Origin: Curtobacterium sp. VKM Ac-2922
Lineage (GTDB): Bacteria > Actinomycetota > Actinomycetes > Actinomycetales > Microbacteriaceae
Assembly (NCBI RefSeq): GCF_022815645.1
Contig: NZ_JALGRO010000001.1
Span: forward strand, 310,001-374,000
DNA: 64,000 nt
Reading direction: 5' to 3'
Below the pieces are notes generated by a model. It did not search any database and was not told the origin of the DNA. It was given only the letters and a program-made list of their open reading frames with translations. Shown piece after piece: positions 1 through 8,134 of the stretch (positions are counted from its first letter, which is position 1; the number at the start of each line of letters is the position of its first letter). Made by a program: the position numbers and the translations under genes.

Positions 1-269
1 GACTCGTCCTCGCGGCGACGACGCATCCCCTGCATGCGGATGACCCCGGCCAGGATGACCCCCACCCCGAAGGCGATCACGACGACCTCGGCGACACCGA
101 ACGCGGTCATGTCGGCGTCGGGGCGCTGCGCGACGACGACGACCCGCGCCACCAGCAGCGCTCCCCACACGGCGACGATGACCCAGCGCACGGTCAGCAG
201 TCGCCGGTCGGGTGACATCGGGCGGCGGGCGCGCGGGTCCCCGGGGACACGACCGCGACGCCTCAGCAC
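1..269 (-). CDS. Small membrane protein, C-terminus cut by window edge
   Basis: I do not recognise the family. The minus-strand frame begins at a GTG (269) with GAGG eight bases upstream; an ATG at 218 is the alternative start. About 18 basic residues are followed by two hydrophobic segments (VRWVIVAVWGALLVARVVVV and a VVVIAFGVGVILAGVI stretch) and a basic MRRRR tail that runs off the window. This suggests a two-helix inner-membrane protein. The gene diverges from the molybdopterin oxidoreductase at 384. Confidence 0.6.
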   Translation of the reverse strand, partial: MLRRRGRVPGDPRARRPMSPDRRLLTVRWVIVAVWGALLVARVVVVAQRPDADMTAFGVAEVVVIAFGVGVILAGVIRMQGMRRRREDE

Positions 270-383
270 ACCCTGATCCTCGCACGCCAGCCCGGCCAGG
301 GGCACCGCACCCCGGATGAACACGAACAGGACCCATGGCCGGGACGCGGCTGGGTCCCAGTCCGCCGGACGTACGATCGTCCC

Positions 384-1949
384 GTGCCTGCCCCTGGAAC
401 GTCGATGCGGCCGCGCCTGCTGGCCGCGGTGTCGGGTGTCGTCGCCGCGCTCGCGTTCCTGGCGGTCGCCGAGCTCGCCGCCCTGTTCCTCGGCGGTGCC
501 GGCAGCCCGCTCGTGGCGGTCGGCGGTGCGGTCATCGACCTGGCTCCGGCGGGGGCGAAGGACCTGATGGTCTCCCTGTTCGGTACGGGCGACAAGGTCG
601 CGCTCTTCGTGCTGATGGGCGTCCTGATGGTCGCGATCTCGGCTGCCGCCGGGATCCTCGAACGACGCCGTCCCCCGTTCGGTGCGATGGTCTTCGCGCT
701 CGGCGGTGCGCTGTCGTTGCTCGCCGTCACGACGCGCTCCGGATCGGGGATGTGGGACGGCCTGCCCTCGGTCGTCGGCGTCGGTGCGGCGATCGGTGTG
801 CTCCGTCCACTCATCACCCGTCTGCGCCGCTGGGAGGCGGTCGCCGAGACCCCCACCCGGCAGGACGCCGCGCGCCCGGAACGCCGGGCGTTCCTGGCGT
901 GGTCGGTGACCGCCGGAGCGCTGGCCCTGGTCGTCGGGACCGGCGCGCGGCTCGGCTCGGCCGCGATGCAACGCACGGCCGCCATCCGACGTGCGGTGCG
1001 CCTCCCGTCCCCCGCGACAGCGGCACCGGCCGTGCCGGCGGGATCGTCCCTCGACGTCAGCGGGATCACCCCGTACGTCACGCCGAACGCCGACTTCTAC
1101 CGGATCGACACGGCACTGCGTGTGCCGTCGATCGACCCGGCCGATTGGAGCCTGCGCATCCACGGCGCCGTCGAGCACGAGATCACGCTGACCTGGGACG
1201 AGCTGCTGGCGCTCCCGATGACCGAGCACATGGCAACACTGAGCTGCGTGTCGAACGAGGTCGGCGGTGACCTGATCGGCAATGCCCTGTGGCTCGGGTA
1301 CCCGATCCGCGACCTGCTGGCCCGCGCGAAGCCGACCGGGAACGCCGACATGGTGCTGTCCCGCAGCATCGACGGGTTCACCGCCGGCACACCCCTCGAC
1401 GTCCTGCAGGACACCGGCACCCAGGCACTGCTGGCCGTCGGCATGAACGGCGACCCGCTGCCCGCAGAGCACGGGTTTCCGGTCCGCATGGTCGTCCCGG
1501 GCCTGTTCGGGTACGTGTCCGCGACGAAGTGGGTCACCGAGATGGAGGTCACCCGCTTCGCCGACGCTCAGGGCTACTGGACGCCGCGCGGCTGGTCGGA
1601 GCGCGGACCGGTCAAGCTCGAGTCGCGGATCGACACCCCCGCCAACGGCACGAGCGTCACGGCCGGCGACCGGGTCGCGATCGCGGGCGTCGCCTGGCAG
1701 CCGCACGTCGGGGTCAAGGCCGTGCAGGTCAAGGTCGGCGGCGCGGACTGGCAGGACGCGGAACTCGCCGACTCGGTGTCGGCCGACACGTGGCGCCAGT
1801 GGGTGTACCGCTGGACCGCGACGTCCGGCAACCACGAGGTCCGCGTCCGCGCCGTCAGCACCGACGGTCAGGTGCAGACGAGCGTCGAACGCCCGCCCGC
1901 GCCCAACGGTGCGACGGGCTGGGACACGATCACGATCAGCGCGGGCTGA
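384..1949 (+). CDS. Membrane-anchored molybdopterin-dependent oxidoreductase (sulfite-oxidase fold)
   Basis: A 521-residue protein with an N-terminal block of about four or five hydrophobic helices (residues ~8-140), a basic linker and a further helix (~170-190, preceded by ERRAFLAW). It is followed by an oxidoreductase molybdopterin-binding domain (~215-420) and an Ig-like Mo-co dimerisation domain (~420-521). The motif TLSCVSNEVGG (Cys ~288) supplies the expected thiolate ligand to molybdenum, which places the protein in the SUOX/YedY superfamily. The membrane block suggests an extracytoplasmic catalytic domain. The natural substrate is unknown. The GTG at 384 is used as start; an in-frame ATG lies at 405. 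TACGAT just upstream could be a -10 element, which would make the transcript almost leaderless. Confidence 0.85.
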   Translation: MPAPGTSMRPRLLAAVSGVVAALAFLAVAELAALFLGGAGSPLVAVGGAVIDLAPAGAKDLMVSLFGTGDKVALFVLMGVLMVAISAAAGILERRRPPFGAMVFALGGALSLLAVTTRSGSGMWDGLPSVVGVGAAIGVLRPLITRLRRWEAVAETPTRQDAARPERRAFLAWSVTAGALALVVGTGARLGSAAMQRTAAIRRAVRLPSPATAAPAVPAGSSLDVSGITPYVTPNADFYRIDTALRVPSIDPADWSLRIHGAVEHEITLTWDELLALPMTEHMATLSCVSNEVGGDLIGNALWLGYPIRDLLARAKPTGNADMVLSRSIDGFTAGTPLDVLQDTGTQALLAVGMNGDPLPAEHGFPVRMVVPGLFGYVSATKWVTEMEVTRFADAQGYWTPRGWSERGPVKLESRIDTPANGTSVTAGDRVAIAGVAWQPHVGVKAVQVKVGGADWQDAELADSVSADTWRQWVYRWTATSGNHEVRVRAVSTDGQVQTSVERPPAPNGATGWDTITISAG

Positions 1950-1992
1950 CGCCGGCGGGTCCGGCAGGTCCGGTCGGGAGGCGCGGTGCGGG

Positions 1993-2772
1993 TCAGGCGG
2001 GCAGGCTCGCCACCACGCACGTGCCGTCCACGGCGTCGTCGTGCTCGGTGCGTGTCCGGAACCCGGCAGCACGGAACGCCGCCGCTGACGCGTCGGCCTG
2101 CACCGCGGAGACCTCGATGACGACCGAACCACCCGGACGCAGCCACTCCTCCGCCCCGAGCGCGATGCGCCGGTGCAGGTCGAGCCCGTCGTCGCCGCCG
2201 TCGAGCGCCACCCGGTGCTCGTGGTCGCGCGCCTCGGACGGCATCGTCGCGACGGCATCGGTCGGGACGTACGGGGCGTTCACCGCGATGACGTCCACCG
2301 CGCCGCGGAACCGTGCCGGCAGTGGGGCGAACAAGTCGCCGGCGACGACGATCCCGCGATCACCGACGTTCTCGGCCGCCACGGCGACGGCGTCCGGGTC
2401 GATGTCGCTGGCGACCAGGTCGAGTGCGCCCACCCGCTCGAGCAGTGCCACCGCGATCGCCCCGGCACCACAGCACAGGTCCACCACCCGGTCGTAGCGG
2501 TGCAGCAGTCGCGCTGCCTGGTCGACCACGACGGTGGTCCGCGTGCGCGGCACGAAGACCCCCGGTGTCACCCGGATGCGGTGCCCGTCGAACGCCGCCC
2601 AGCCGAGCACGACCTCGAGCGGTTCGCCGCGCAGCCGCCGCTGCACCAGGGACCGCAGGCGTACCGGGTCACCGTCACCGGCATCGAGCAGCAGGTCGGC
2701 CTCGTCTTCGGCGAACACGCTGCCCGCCGCCCGGAGTCGGGCGGCGAGGGCGGCGCGAGCGGGGTGCGTCAG
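1993..2772 (-). CDS. PrmC-related protein-(glutamine-N5) methyltransferase, unknown substrate
   Basis: SAM-dependent class I methyltransferase: motif I DLCCGAGAIAVAL, acidic motif II ASDIDPDAV and the substrate-glutamine loop NAPYVPT, a variant of the PrmC/HemK NPPY. The NAPY form and short N-terminus match the actinobacterial PrmC-related family of unassigned substrate rather than true PrmC, which methylates release factors. The start is uncertain: the coding frame overlaps the prs stop, and a CTG at 2772 (CTGA overlap) gives 259 residues. A GTG inside AGSVFAEDE would remove an expected helix. Translational coupling with prs is likely. Confidence 0.8.
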   Translation of the reverse strand: MTHPARAALAARLRAAGSVFAEDEADLLLDAGDGDPVRLRSLVQRRLRGEPLEVVLGWAAFDGHRIRVTPGVFVPRTRTTVVVDQAARLLHRYDRVVDLCCGAGAIAVALLERVGALDLVASDIDPDAVAVAAENVGDRGIVVAGDLFAPLPARFRGAVDVIAVNAPYVPTDAVATMPSEARDHEHRVALDGGDDGLDLHRRIALGAEEWLRPGGSVVIEVSAVQADASAAAFRAAGFRTRTEHDDAVDGTCVVASLPA

Positions 2773-3746
2773 GCTGCACCGTCGAACATCGAGGTCACGG
2801 AGCCGTCGTCGAAGACCTCGTGGATCGCGCGGGCCAGCAGCGGGGCGATCGGCAGGACCTCGAGTCGTTCCCAGCGCTTGTCGTGCGGCACGGGCAGCGT
2901 GTCCGTGACGACGACGCGGTCGATGAACTCGCTCTGCAGCAGTTCCGTCGCGGGGTCGGAGAAGACCGCGTGCGTGGCGGCCACGACGACACCGATCGCC
3001 CCGGCGGCCTTGAGGGCTTCGGCCGCCTTGGCGATCGTGCGGCCGGTGTCGATGAGGTCGTCGACCAGCAGGCACCAGCGCCCGGAGACGTCGCCGACGA
3101 TCTCGTGCACCGTGACCTGGTTCGGGACCAGGGGGTCACGACGCTTGTGGATGATGGCGAGCGGTGCGCCCAGCTTCTCCGACCAGATGTCGGCCACACG
3201 GACACGGCCCATGTCGGGCGACACGACCGTCAGCATCGACGGGTCGAGGATCGCCTTGAAGTGCTCGAGCAGCACCGGCATCGCGAACAGGTGATCGACG
3301 GGCCCGTCGAAGAACCCCTGGATCTGCGCGGCGTGCAGGTCGACGCTCATGATGCGGTGGGCGCCGGCGGCCTTGAACAGGTCCGCGACCAGACGCGCCG
3401 AGATCGGTTCGCGGCCACGGCCCTTCTTGTCCTGACGCGCGTACGGGTAGAACGGCGCGACGACCGTGATGCGCTTGGCCGACGCACGCTTGAGCGCGTC
3501 GACGATGATGAGCTGCTCCATCAGCCACTCGTTGATGGGCGACGTGTGCGACTGGATGACGAACGCGTCGCAGCCGCGGACCGACTCGTCGAAGCGGACG
3601 TAGAGCTCACCGTTCGCGAACGTTCGGGCATCCGTCGGGACGAGGTCGACGCCGAGTTCCTCGGCGATCTGCTCCGACAGCTCGGGGTGTGCTCGCCCGG
3701 AGACGAGGACGAGTCGTTTCTGGCCGGTGATCTTGATTCCGGACAA
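2769..3746 (-). CDS. prs: Ribose-phosphate pyrophosphokinase
   Basis: Makes PRPP from ribose 5-phosphate and ATP for purine, pyrimidine, His, Trp and NAD synthesis. The 325-residue length is normal for class I enzymes. Visible signatures are the ATP-binding flexible loop YARQDKKGRGREPISA, the PDMGRVR segment and the PRPP-binding loop LLVDDLIDTGRT. ATG start at 3746. It lies downstream of glmU on the same strand, the usual actinobacterial order, and overlaps the PrmC-like gene at its 3' end. Confidence 0.96.
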   Translation of the reverse strand: MSGIKITGQKRLVLVSGRAHPELSEQIAEELGVDLVPTDARTFANGELYVRFDESVRGCDAFVIQSHTSPINEWLMEQLIIVDALKRASAKRITVVAPFYPYARQDKKGRGREPISARLVADLFKAAGAHRIMSVDLHAAQIQGFFDGPVDHLFAMPVLLEHFKAILDPSMLTVVSPDMGRVRVADIWSEKLGAPLAIIHKRRDPLVPNQVTVHEIVGDVSGRWCLLVDDLIDTGRTIAKAAEALKAAGAIGVVVAATHAVFSDPATELLQSEFIDRVVVTDTLPVPHDKRWERLEVLPIAPLLARAIHEVFDDGSVTSMFDGAA

Positions 3747-3785
3747 GTGCCGTACTCACTCCCTGGCCCAGCTGGGCCGTGTGGC

Positions 3786-3808
3786 CGGGGACCCGGATCC
3801 GGGCCCCC
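3786..3808. other. Intergenic palindrome between glmU and prs
   Basis: The 92-bp glmU-prs gap contains a palindrome centred on CCCGGATCCGGG, extended by GGG/CCC with one mismatch. It would form a ten-pair GC hairpin in the glmU-prs transcript. There is no U-tract after it, so it may be an RNA-processing or weak attenuation element rather than a terminator. Confidence 0.4.
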
Positions 3809-3838
3809 GTGTGACGACCGGTGGCCGTCGAGAAGGTG

Positions 3839-5266
3839 TCATGCTCCGTGCGCGCGCCGAGCCGCCTCGGCCGCCGGCGTGCCGGGTCGGTGTTCGGAGA
3901 CCCAGTCGTCGGTGTTGCGCTGTGGGGCGTAGCTGATCGCGAGCGACCCGGCCGGCACGTCCTTGCGGACCGTCGTGCCTGCACCGGTGTACGCCCCGTC
4001 ACCAATCCTAACGGGGGCGACGAAGACGTTGTGCGAGCCTGTACGGACGTGCGAGCCGACCTCGGTGCGGTGCTTGTGCACACCGTCGTAGTTCGCGGTG
4101 ATGGTGTTCGCCCCGATGTTCGAGTCCTCGCCCACCTCGGCGTCGCCGATGTAGGACAGGTGCGGCACCTTGCTGCCGCGGCCGATCGTGGCGTTCTTGG
4201 TCTCGACGAAGGTGCCGATCTTGCCGTGGTCGCCCAGCGCCGTCCCCGGACGCAGGTACGCGAACGGCCCGACCGAGGCGTCGTCGCCGATGACCGCCAG
4301 CGTGGCGTCGACGCGGTTCACCGTGGCGCGGGCACCGACCTCGGTGTCGCGCAGGGTCGTCCCCGGTCCGACGACGGCACCCGCAGCGATGGCGGTGGCC
4401 CCGATGAGCTGCGTGTCGGGGAGGATCTCGGCGTCCGGCTCGATCGTCACGTCGAGGTCGATCCACGTCGACCGCGGGTCCTGCACGGACACGCCCGCCA
4501 GCTGGTGCGCCCGGACGATGCGGTCGTTGAGCACCCGTGCGGCGTCGGCGAGCTGTGCGCGGTCGTTGATGCCGGCGAGCAGCCACGGGTCGTCGAAGCG
4601 CAGCACGTCGATGCGCCCGCCGCGTGCGGCGATGAGGGACGGCGCGTCGGTGATGTACTTCTCGCCCTGCACGTTCGCGGTCGTCAGCTGCGGCAGCACG
4701 GCACGCAGGTGGGTCACGTCGAAGGCGTAGATGCCCGCGTTCGCCTCGGTGATGGTCCGCTGCTCGTCGGTGGCGTCCTTGTGCTCGACGACCCCCACGA
4801 ACGCACCGTGCTCGTCACGCAGGATGCGGCCCAGTCCGGTCGGGTCGGGTGCGATCGCGCTGAGGAAGGTGACCGCGTTCGTCGCCGTGGTGTGGGCCTG
4901 GACCAGGCGACGGAGGGACGCCGGGTCCACGAGCGGGACGTCACCGGAGAGCACGACGACCGATCCGTCGAAGTCCGCGGGCAGGGCCTGGACGGCGACC
5001 TCGACCGCGCGGCCGGTGCCCGGGACCTCGTCCTGGTCGACGACGACGGCGTCGGGCATCCGCTCGGTGACCTCGGCGGCGACGCGCTCACGTTCGTGGC
5101 GGACCACCACGGCGATGTGCGCGGGCTCGAGGGACTCGGCCGTCCGCAGCACGTGCGCGATGAGCGGCAGGCCGGCGAGCCGGTGCAGCACCTTCGGGGT
5201 CGAGGACTTCATGCGCGTGCCCTGCCCGGCGGCGAGGACGACGACGGCGATCCGCTGGTCGGTCAT
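3839..5266 (-). CDS. glmU: Bifunctional GlcN-1-P acetyltransferase / GlcNAc-1-P uridyltransferase
   Basis: Makes UDP-GlcNAc for peptidoglycan. The N-terminal nucleotidyltransferase domain starts with the signature LAAGQGTRMKSSTPKVLH and continues to about residue 235. The C-terminal part (~255-435) is a left-handed beta-helix of hexapeptide repeats (for example VVGPGTTL, IGRGSKVPHLSYIGDAEVGE, NIGANTITANYDG). The ATG at 5266 gives 475 residues, the usual length; longer upstream readings run into non-coding sequence. It precedes prs in the same direction and is probably co-transcribed with it. Confidence 0.96.
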   Translation of the reverse strand: MTDQRIAVVVLAAGQGTRMKSSTPKVLHRLAGLPLIAHVLRTAESLEPAHIAVVVRHERERVAAEVTERMPDAVVVDQDEVPGTGRAVEVAVQALPADFDGSVVVLSGDVPLVDPASLRRLVQAHTTATNAVTFLSAIAPDPTGLGRILRDEHGAFVGVVEHKDATDEQRTITEANAGIYAFDVTHLRAVLPQLTTANVQGEKYITDAPSLIAARGGRIDVLRFDDPWLLAGINDRAQLADAARVLNDRIVRAHQLAGVSVQDPRSTWIDLDVTIEPDAEILPDTQLIGATAIAAGAVVGPGTTLRDTEVGARATVNRVDATLAVIGDDASVGPFAYLRPGTALGDHGKIGTFVETKNATIGRGSKVPHLSYIGDAEVGEDSNIGANTITANYDGVHKHRTEVGSHVRTGSHNVFVAPVRIGDGAYTGAGTTVRKDVPAGSLAISYAPQRNTDDWVSEHRPGTPAAEAARRAHGA

Positions 5267-5360
5267 GTCCCCATCCTGGCGCACCCGACAGCGGCGCACC
5301 AACGCACGCCGGACTCGTGCGGTGCCGCGGCGGACCCCCGCAACCACGGCGGGCGACCAC

Positions 5361-5463
5361 CCGCGCGACACCACCGATGTCGTACGACAACGCACATGTC
5401 GCACCTGCGGCACTCGACCGGCCGCGCGACACCTGCGACGTCGTACGACAGCGGACGTGTCGT
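5361..5463. repeat. Two 42-bp direct repeats with a GTCGTACGAC core
   Basis: Two imperfect copies start 61 bp apart (5361 and 5422). Each begins CCGCGCGACAC, carries the perfect palindrome GTCGTACGAC (5379-5388 and 5440-5449) and ends near ATGTCG or GTGTCG. CGACAC and GTGTCG also pair across the core, so each unit is a hyphenated palindrome. They fill the gap between the MFS gene end and the glmU start. They could be a repeated regulator site or REP-like elements. Confidence 0.6.
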
Positions 5464-5493
5464 TCCAGGTCGGCAGACCCGCCCGCCCGGACC

Positions 5494-6867
5494 TCAGCGC
5501 GCCGCGCGGCCCTCGTCCCGCACGAACGCCATCAGCACCAGCCCCGCGACGAGCACCACCACGACACCGATGATGCCGAAGCGCGTGGACCCGCCGAGGG
5601 TGACCGCGATGCCGAACATGGCGGGAGCGATGAACGACGCCGCGCGACCGGTCGTGGCGTACAGGCCGAACAGCTCACCCTCGCGACCCGGGGTCGCCAG
5701 CCGGCTCAGGTACGCCCGCGAGGACGACTGCACGGGCCCGACGAAGGCGCACAGCGCCAACCCGAGCACCCAGAAGCCGATCGGCGCCGACCCGACGAAG
5801 AACACCGCAGCACCGCACACGGCCAGTCCGACGAGCGAGACCATGATGAGCACGCGGGACCCGAACCGGTCGTCGAGCCGGCCCGAGGCGAAGGTCGCGA
5901 CGCCCGCGACGATGTTGGCGGCGATGGCGAACAGGATGACCTGGGACGCGCTGAAGCCGAAGACCTGTGCGGCGATGATCCCGCCGAACGTGAACACGCC
6001 CCCGACGCCGTCGCGGAACACGGCACTGGCGACCAGGAACGACAGCACGTTCCGGCGCTCGCGCCACAGCCGGGCGATGTCCCGCCCGAGGTCGCGGTAG
6101 GCCGACCACAGGGACCCGCGACGCGTGGGGTCCGCCGGTGCCTCGGGGACGACCAGGAACAGCGGGATCGAGCTGACGGCGAGCCAGATCGCGGCGATGC
6201 CGATCGCGACCCGCACGTCCCACTGCCCGGACGCCACGGTGGCCGGCAGGTTCAGCAACCCCGCGGTGTCGCCGGCGCCGAAGTCCTGGATGCACAGCAC
6301 CAGCAGCACGACCAGCAGCACGATGCCGCCGAAGTACCCCGCCGCCCACCCGATCGCGGACACGCGGCCGGTCTTCTGCCCGACCGCCACCTGCCCGAGC
6401 ATCGCGTTGTAGCCGACGCAGGCGATCTCGTACGCGACGGTCCCGATGCCGATCAGAGCTGCCCCCAGCACCAGGAACGGCTGGCTCGGGGCGACGAACA
6501 CCATCGCGCCGATCGACAGGGCGACGCCGATCGTGGCGACGAGCACCGAGCGGCGACGGTGTCCGGACGAGTCCGCGAGCCGACCCACCGCGGGGGCGAC
6601 CAGCGCGACGACGATGCCGGCGATGGTCAGTGCCGTCGAGACGACCCCGGCGTTGTGCGCGAGTTCCCGTTCGACGGCCTGCTTCGCGGCCGCGGAGGTG
6701 TCCTCGGCTGCGACGAGCGCGGGGTCGACGAAGGCGCGGCTGGCCAGGTAGGTGCTGAAGACGAAGGTGGTCACGACCGCGTTGAAGGCCGCGGAGCCCC
6801 AGTCCCACAGCGCCCAGGACACGAGGGCGCGGCGATCGGTGCGCTGCGGCGGCGGAGCGACGGTCAT
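5494..6867 (-). CDS. MFS transporter, Atg22/UMF1-like
   Basis: A 457-residue membrane protein with about 12 hydrophobic helices and the N-terminal sequence VSWALWDWGSAAFNAVVTTFVFS, characteristic of the Atg22-like (UMF1) branch of MFS. The loop after helix 2 has GRLADSSGHRRR, a version of the MFS motif A. The long hydrophilic stretch between helices 6 and 7 (RRGSLWSAYRDLGRDIARLWRERRN) is typical. The substrate cannot be read from sequence; relatives are vacuolar amino-acid effluxers or uncharacterised exporters. ATG at 6867. It probably has its own promoter after the large hairpin at 6992-7059. Confidence 0.85.
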   Translation of the reverse strand: MTVAPPPQRTDRRALVSWALWDWGSAAFNAVVTTFVFSTYLASRAFVDPALVAAEDTSAAAKQAVERELAHNAGVVSTALTIAGIVVALVAPAVGRLADSSGHRRRSVLVATIGVALSIGAMVFVAPSQPFLVLGAALIGIGTVAYEIACVGYNAMLGQVAVGQKTGRVSAIGWAAGYFGGIVLLVVLLVLCIQDFGAGDTAGLLNLPATVASGQWDVRVAIGIAAIWLAVSSIPLFLVVPEAPADPTRRGSLWSAYRDLGRDIARLWRERRNVLSFLVASAVFRDGVGGVFTFGGIIAAQVFGFSASQVILFAIAANIVAGVATFASGRLDDRFGSRVLIMVSLVGLAVCGAAVFFVGSAPIGFWVLGLALCAFVGPVQSSSRAYLSRLATPGREGELFGLYATTGRAASFIAPAMFGIAVTLGGSTRFGIIGVVVVLVAGLVLMAFVRDEGRAAR

Positions 6868-6991
6868 GCGCGAACCGTAGCGCGTCCCGGTGACGCGGGG
6901 GTGGCCCCGTTCCGGGGCACGCACCGGACGGCAGGCACGGTGCCGGACCCGCACCGAGCCTCCCGTCCGCCCCGGGGCACGCTGACCGCCG

Positions 6992-7059
6992 CATCGCACC
7001 CCTGCACGCACATCGCGCCCCGCCGGAACGGGGCGCGATGTGTGCAGCGGGGTGCGATG
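6992..7059. terminator. 68-bp long hairpin, probable terminator of the polyol operon
   Basis: CATCGCACCCC...CATCGCGCCCC pairs with GGGGCGCGATG...GGGGTGCGATG across an eight-base loop, giving two 30-nt arms that pair almost completely. It lies 16 bases after the stop of the dehydrogenase gene at 7076 and upstream of the MFS gene, where a terminator for the six-gene minus-strand operon is expected. Confidence 0.7.
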
Positions 7060-7075
7060 CCGCGCGGCGCGCGGG

Positions 7076-8134
7076 TCAGGCGGGGACGCCGCCCGGGTAC
7101 ACGACGGACTTCAGCGACTCGGGGTCGGTGTCGCTCTCGAGCGCCTGCCGCACGTCGTCCAGTCCGAAGCGGCCGGTGACCAGCGAGTCCAGGTCGACCT
7201 GCCCCGACGCGACGAGCTCGATCGCGACCGGCCACGTGTTCGTGTACCGGAAGATGCCGGTGACGGTGACCTCGAGGTTCTGGATGTGCTCGACCGGCAG
7301 GGTCATCTCGGAGTTGCCGAGCCCGACCAGGACCGCTGCGCCGGCGGGGCCGACCGCCTTGATGCCGTCCGACACCGCGCGGGGTGCTCCGCTGGCGTCG
7401 ATGAACGCGTCGACGGGGGTGATGTCCGCGGTGACGTCGACGACGGTGGGGTCGACGACCTCGGTCGCACCGAAGGACAGGGCACGCTCGCGGCGTTCGG
7501 CGACCAGGTCGCTGATGACGATGCGGGTCGCGCCGAACGCCCGCGCTGCCTGCGCGCAGATGATGCCGATCGGGCCAGCCCCGGCGATGAGCACCGACGA
7601 GCCGGGGACGATGCCGGCCTTGCGGACCGCGGCGATGCCGACCGACAGCGGTTCGAGCAGCGCACCGGCCTCGAACGACACCGCATCGGGCAGCGTGTGC
7701 GCGAACTCGGCCTCGATCGTGACGTACTCGGCGAACGCGCCGTCGACGGGCGGCGTCGCGTAGAAGCGCATGTGCGGGCAGAGGTTGTAGCGGCCGGCCA
7801 GGCACTGGGCGCAGCGGTGGCAGGGGCGCTGCGGCTCGATGGCGACGCGCTCCCCCACGCGGGACGGGTCGACGCCGTCGCCGACGGCCACGACGGTGCC
7901 GGACAGCTCGTGCCCCAGGACGAGCGGCTGCTCGACGACGAAGTCCCCGATGCGGCCGTGCCGGAAGTAGTGCACGTCCGAACCGCACACGCCGACGGCG
8001 GCGACCTGCACGAGCACGTCGCCCGGGTCGACGGCGGGGACGGGGCGGTCCTCGATGGTCAGGTCGTCCTGTCCGAGCAGGACGCTGACGCGCTGGGTGC
8101 TGACGTGCTGGGAGTCGGGTGCGGTGGTGCTCAT
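7076..8134 (-). CDS. Zn-dependent polyol (sorbitol/xylitol-type) dehydrogenase
   Basis: Medium-chain NAD(P) alcohol dehydrogenase, 352 residues. The catalytic zinc site CGSDVHYFRHG, GHE (in VLGHELSG), the four-cysteine structural zinc loop CHRCAQCLAGRYNLC and the nucleotide-binding AGAGPIG are all present. CGSDVHY plus FVVEQPLVLGHE is the sorbitol/xylitol/L-arabinitol dehydrogenase pattern, so it likely oxidises a pentitol or hexitol to a ketose. That fits the neighbouring xylulokinase. Its ATG overlaps the stop of the upstream ROK gene (ATGA). Last gene of the operon; the hairpin at 6992 follows. Confidence 0.9.
   Translation of the reverse strand: MSTTAPDSQHVSTQRVSVLLGQDDLTIEDRPVPAVDPGDVLVQVAAVGVCGSDVHYFRHGRIGDFVVEQPLVLGHELSGTVVAVGDGVDPSRVGERVAIEPQRPCHRCAQCLAGRYNLCPHMRFYATPPVDGAFAEYVTIEAEFAHTLPDAVSFEAGALLEPLSVGIAAVRKAGIVPGSSVLIAGAGPIGIICAQAARAFGATRIVISDLVAERRERALSFGATEVVDPTVVDVTADITPVDAFIDASGAPRAVSDGIKAVGPAGAAVLVGLGNSEMTLPVEHIQNLEVTVTGIFRYTNTWPVAIELVASGQVDLDSLVTGRFGLDDVRQALESDTDPESLKSVVYPGGVPA

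Noticed and set aside
263..1081. Long minus-strand open frame opposite the molybdopterin oxidoreductase
   Set aside because: Arg/Ala/Pro/Thr-rich shadow of the real gene; no recognisable motif. The same holds for most long antisense frames in this high-GC window.
3747..3838. tRNA between glmU and prs
   Set aside because: A tRNA is found near this pair in some relatives, but no cloverleaf with a T-loop could be drawn here.
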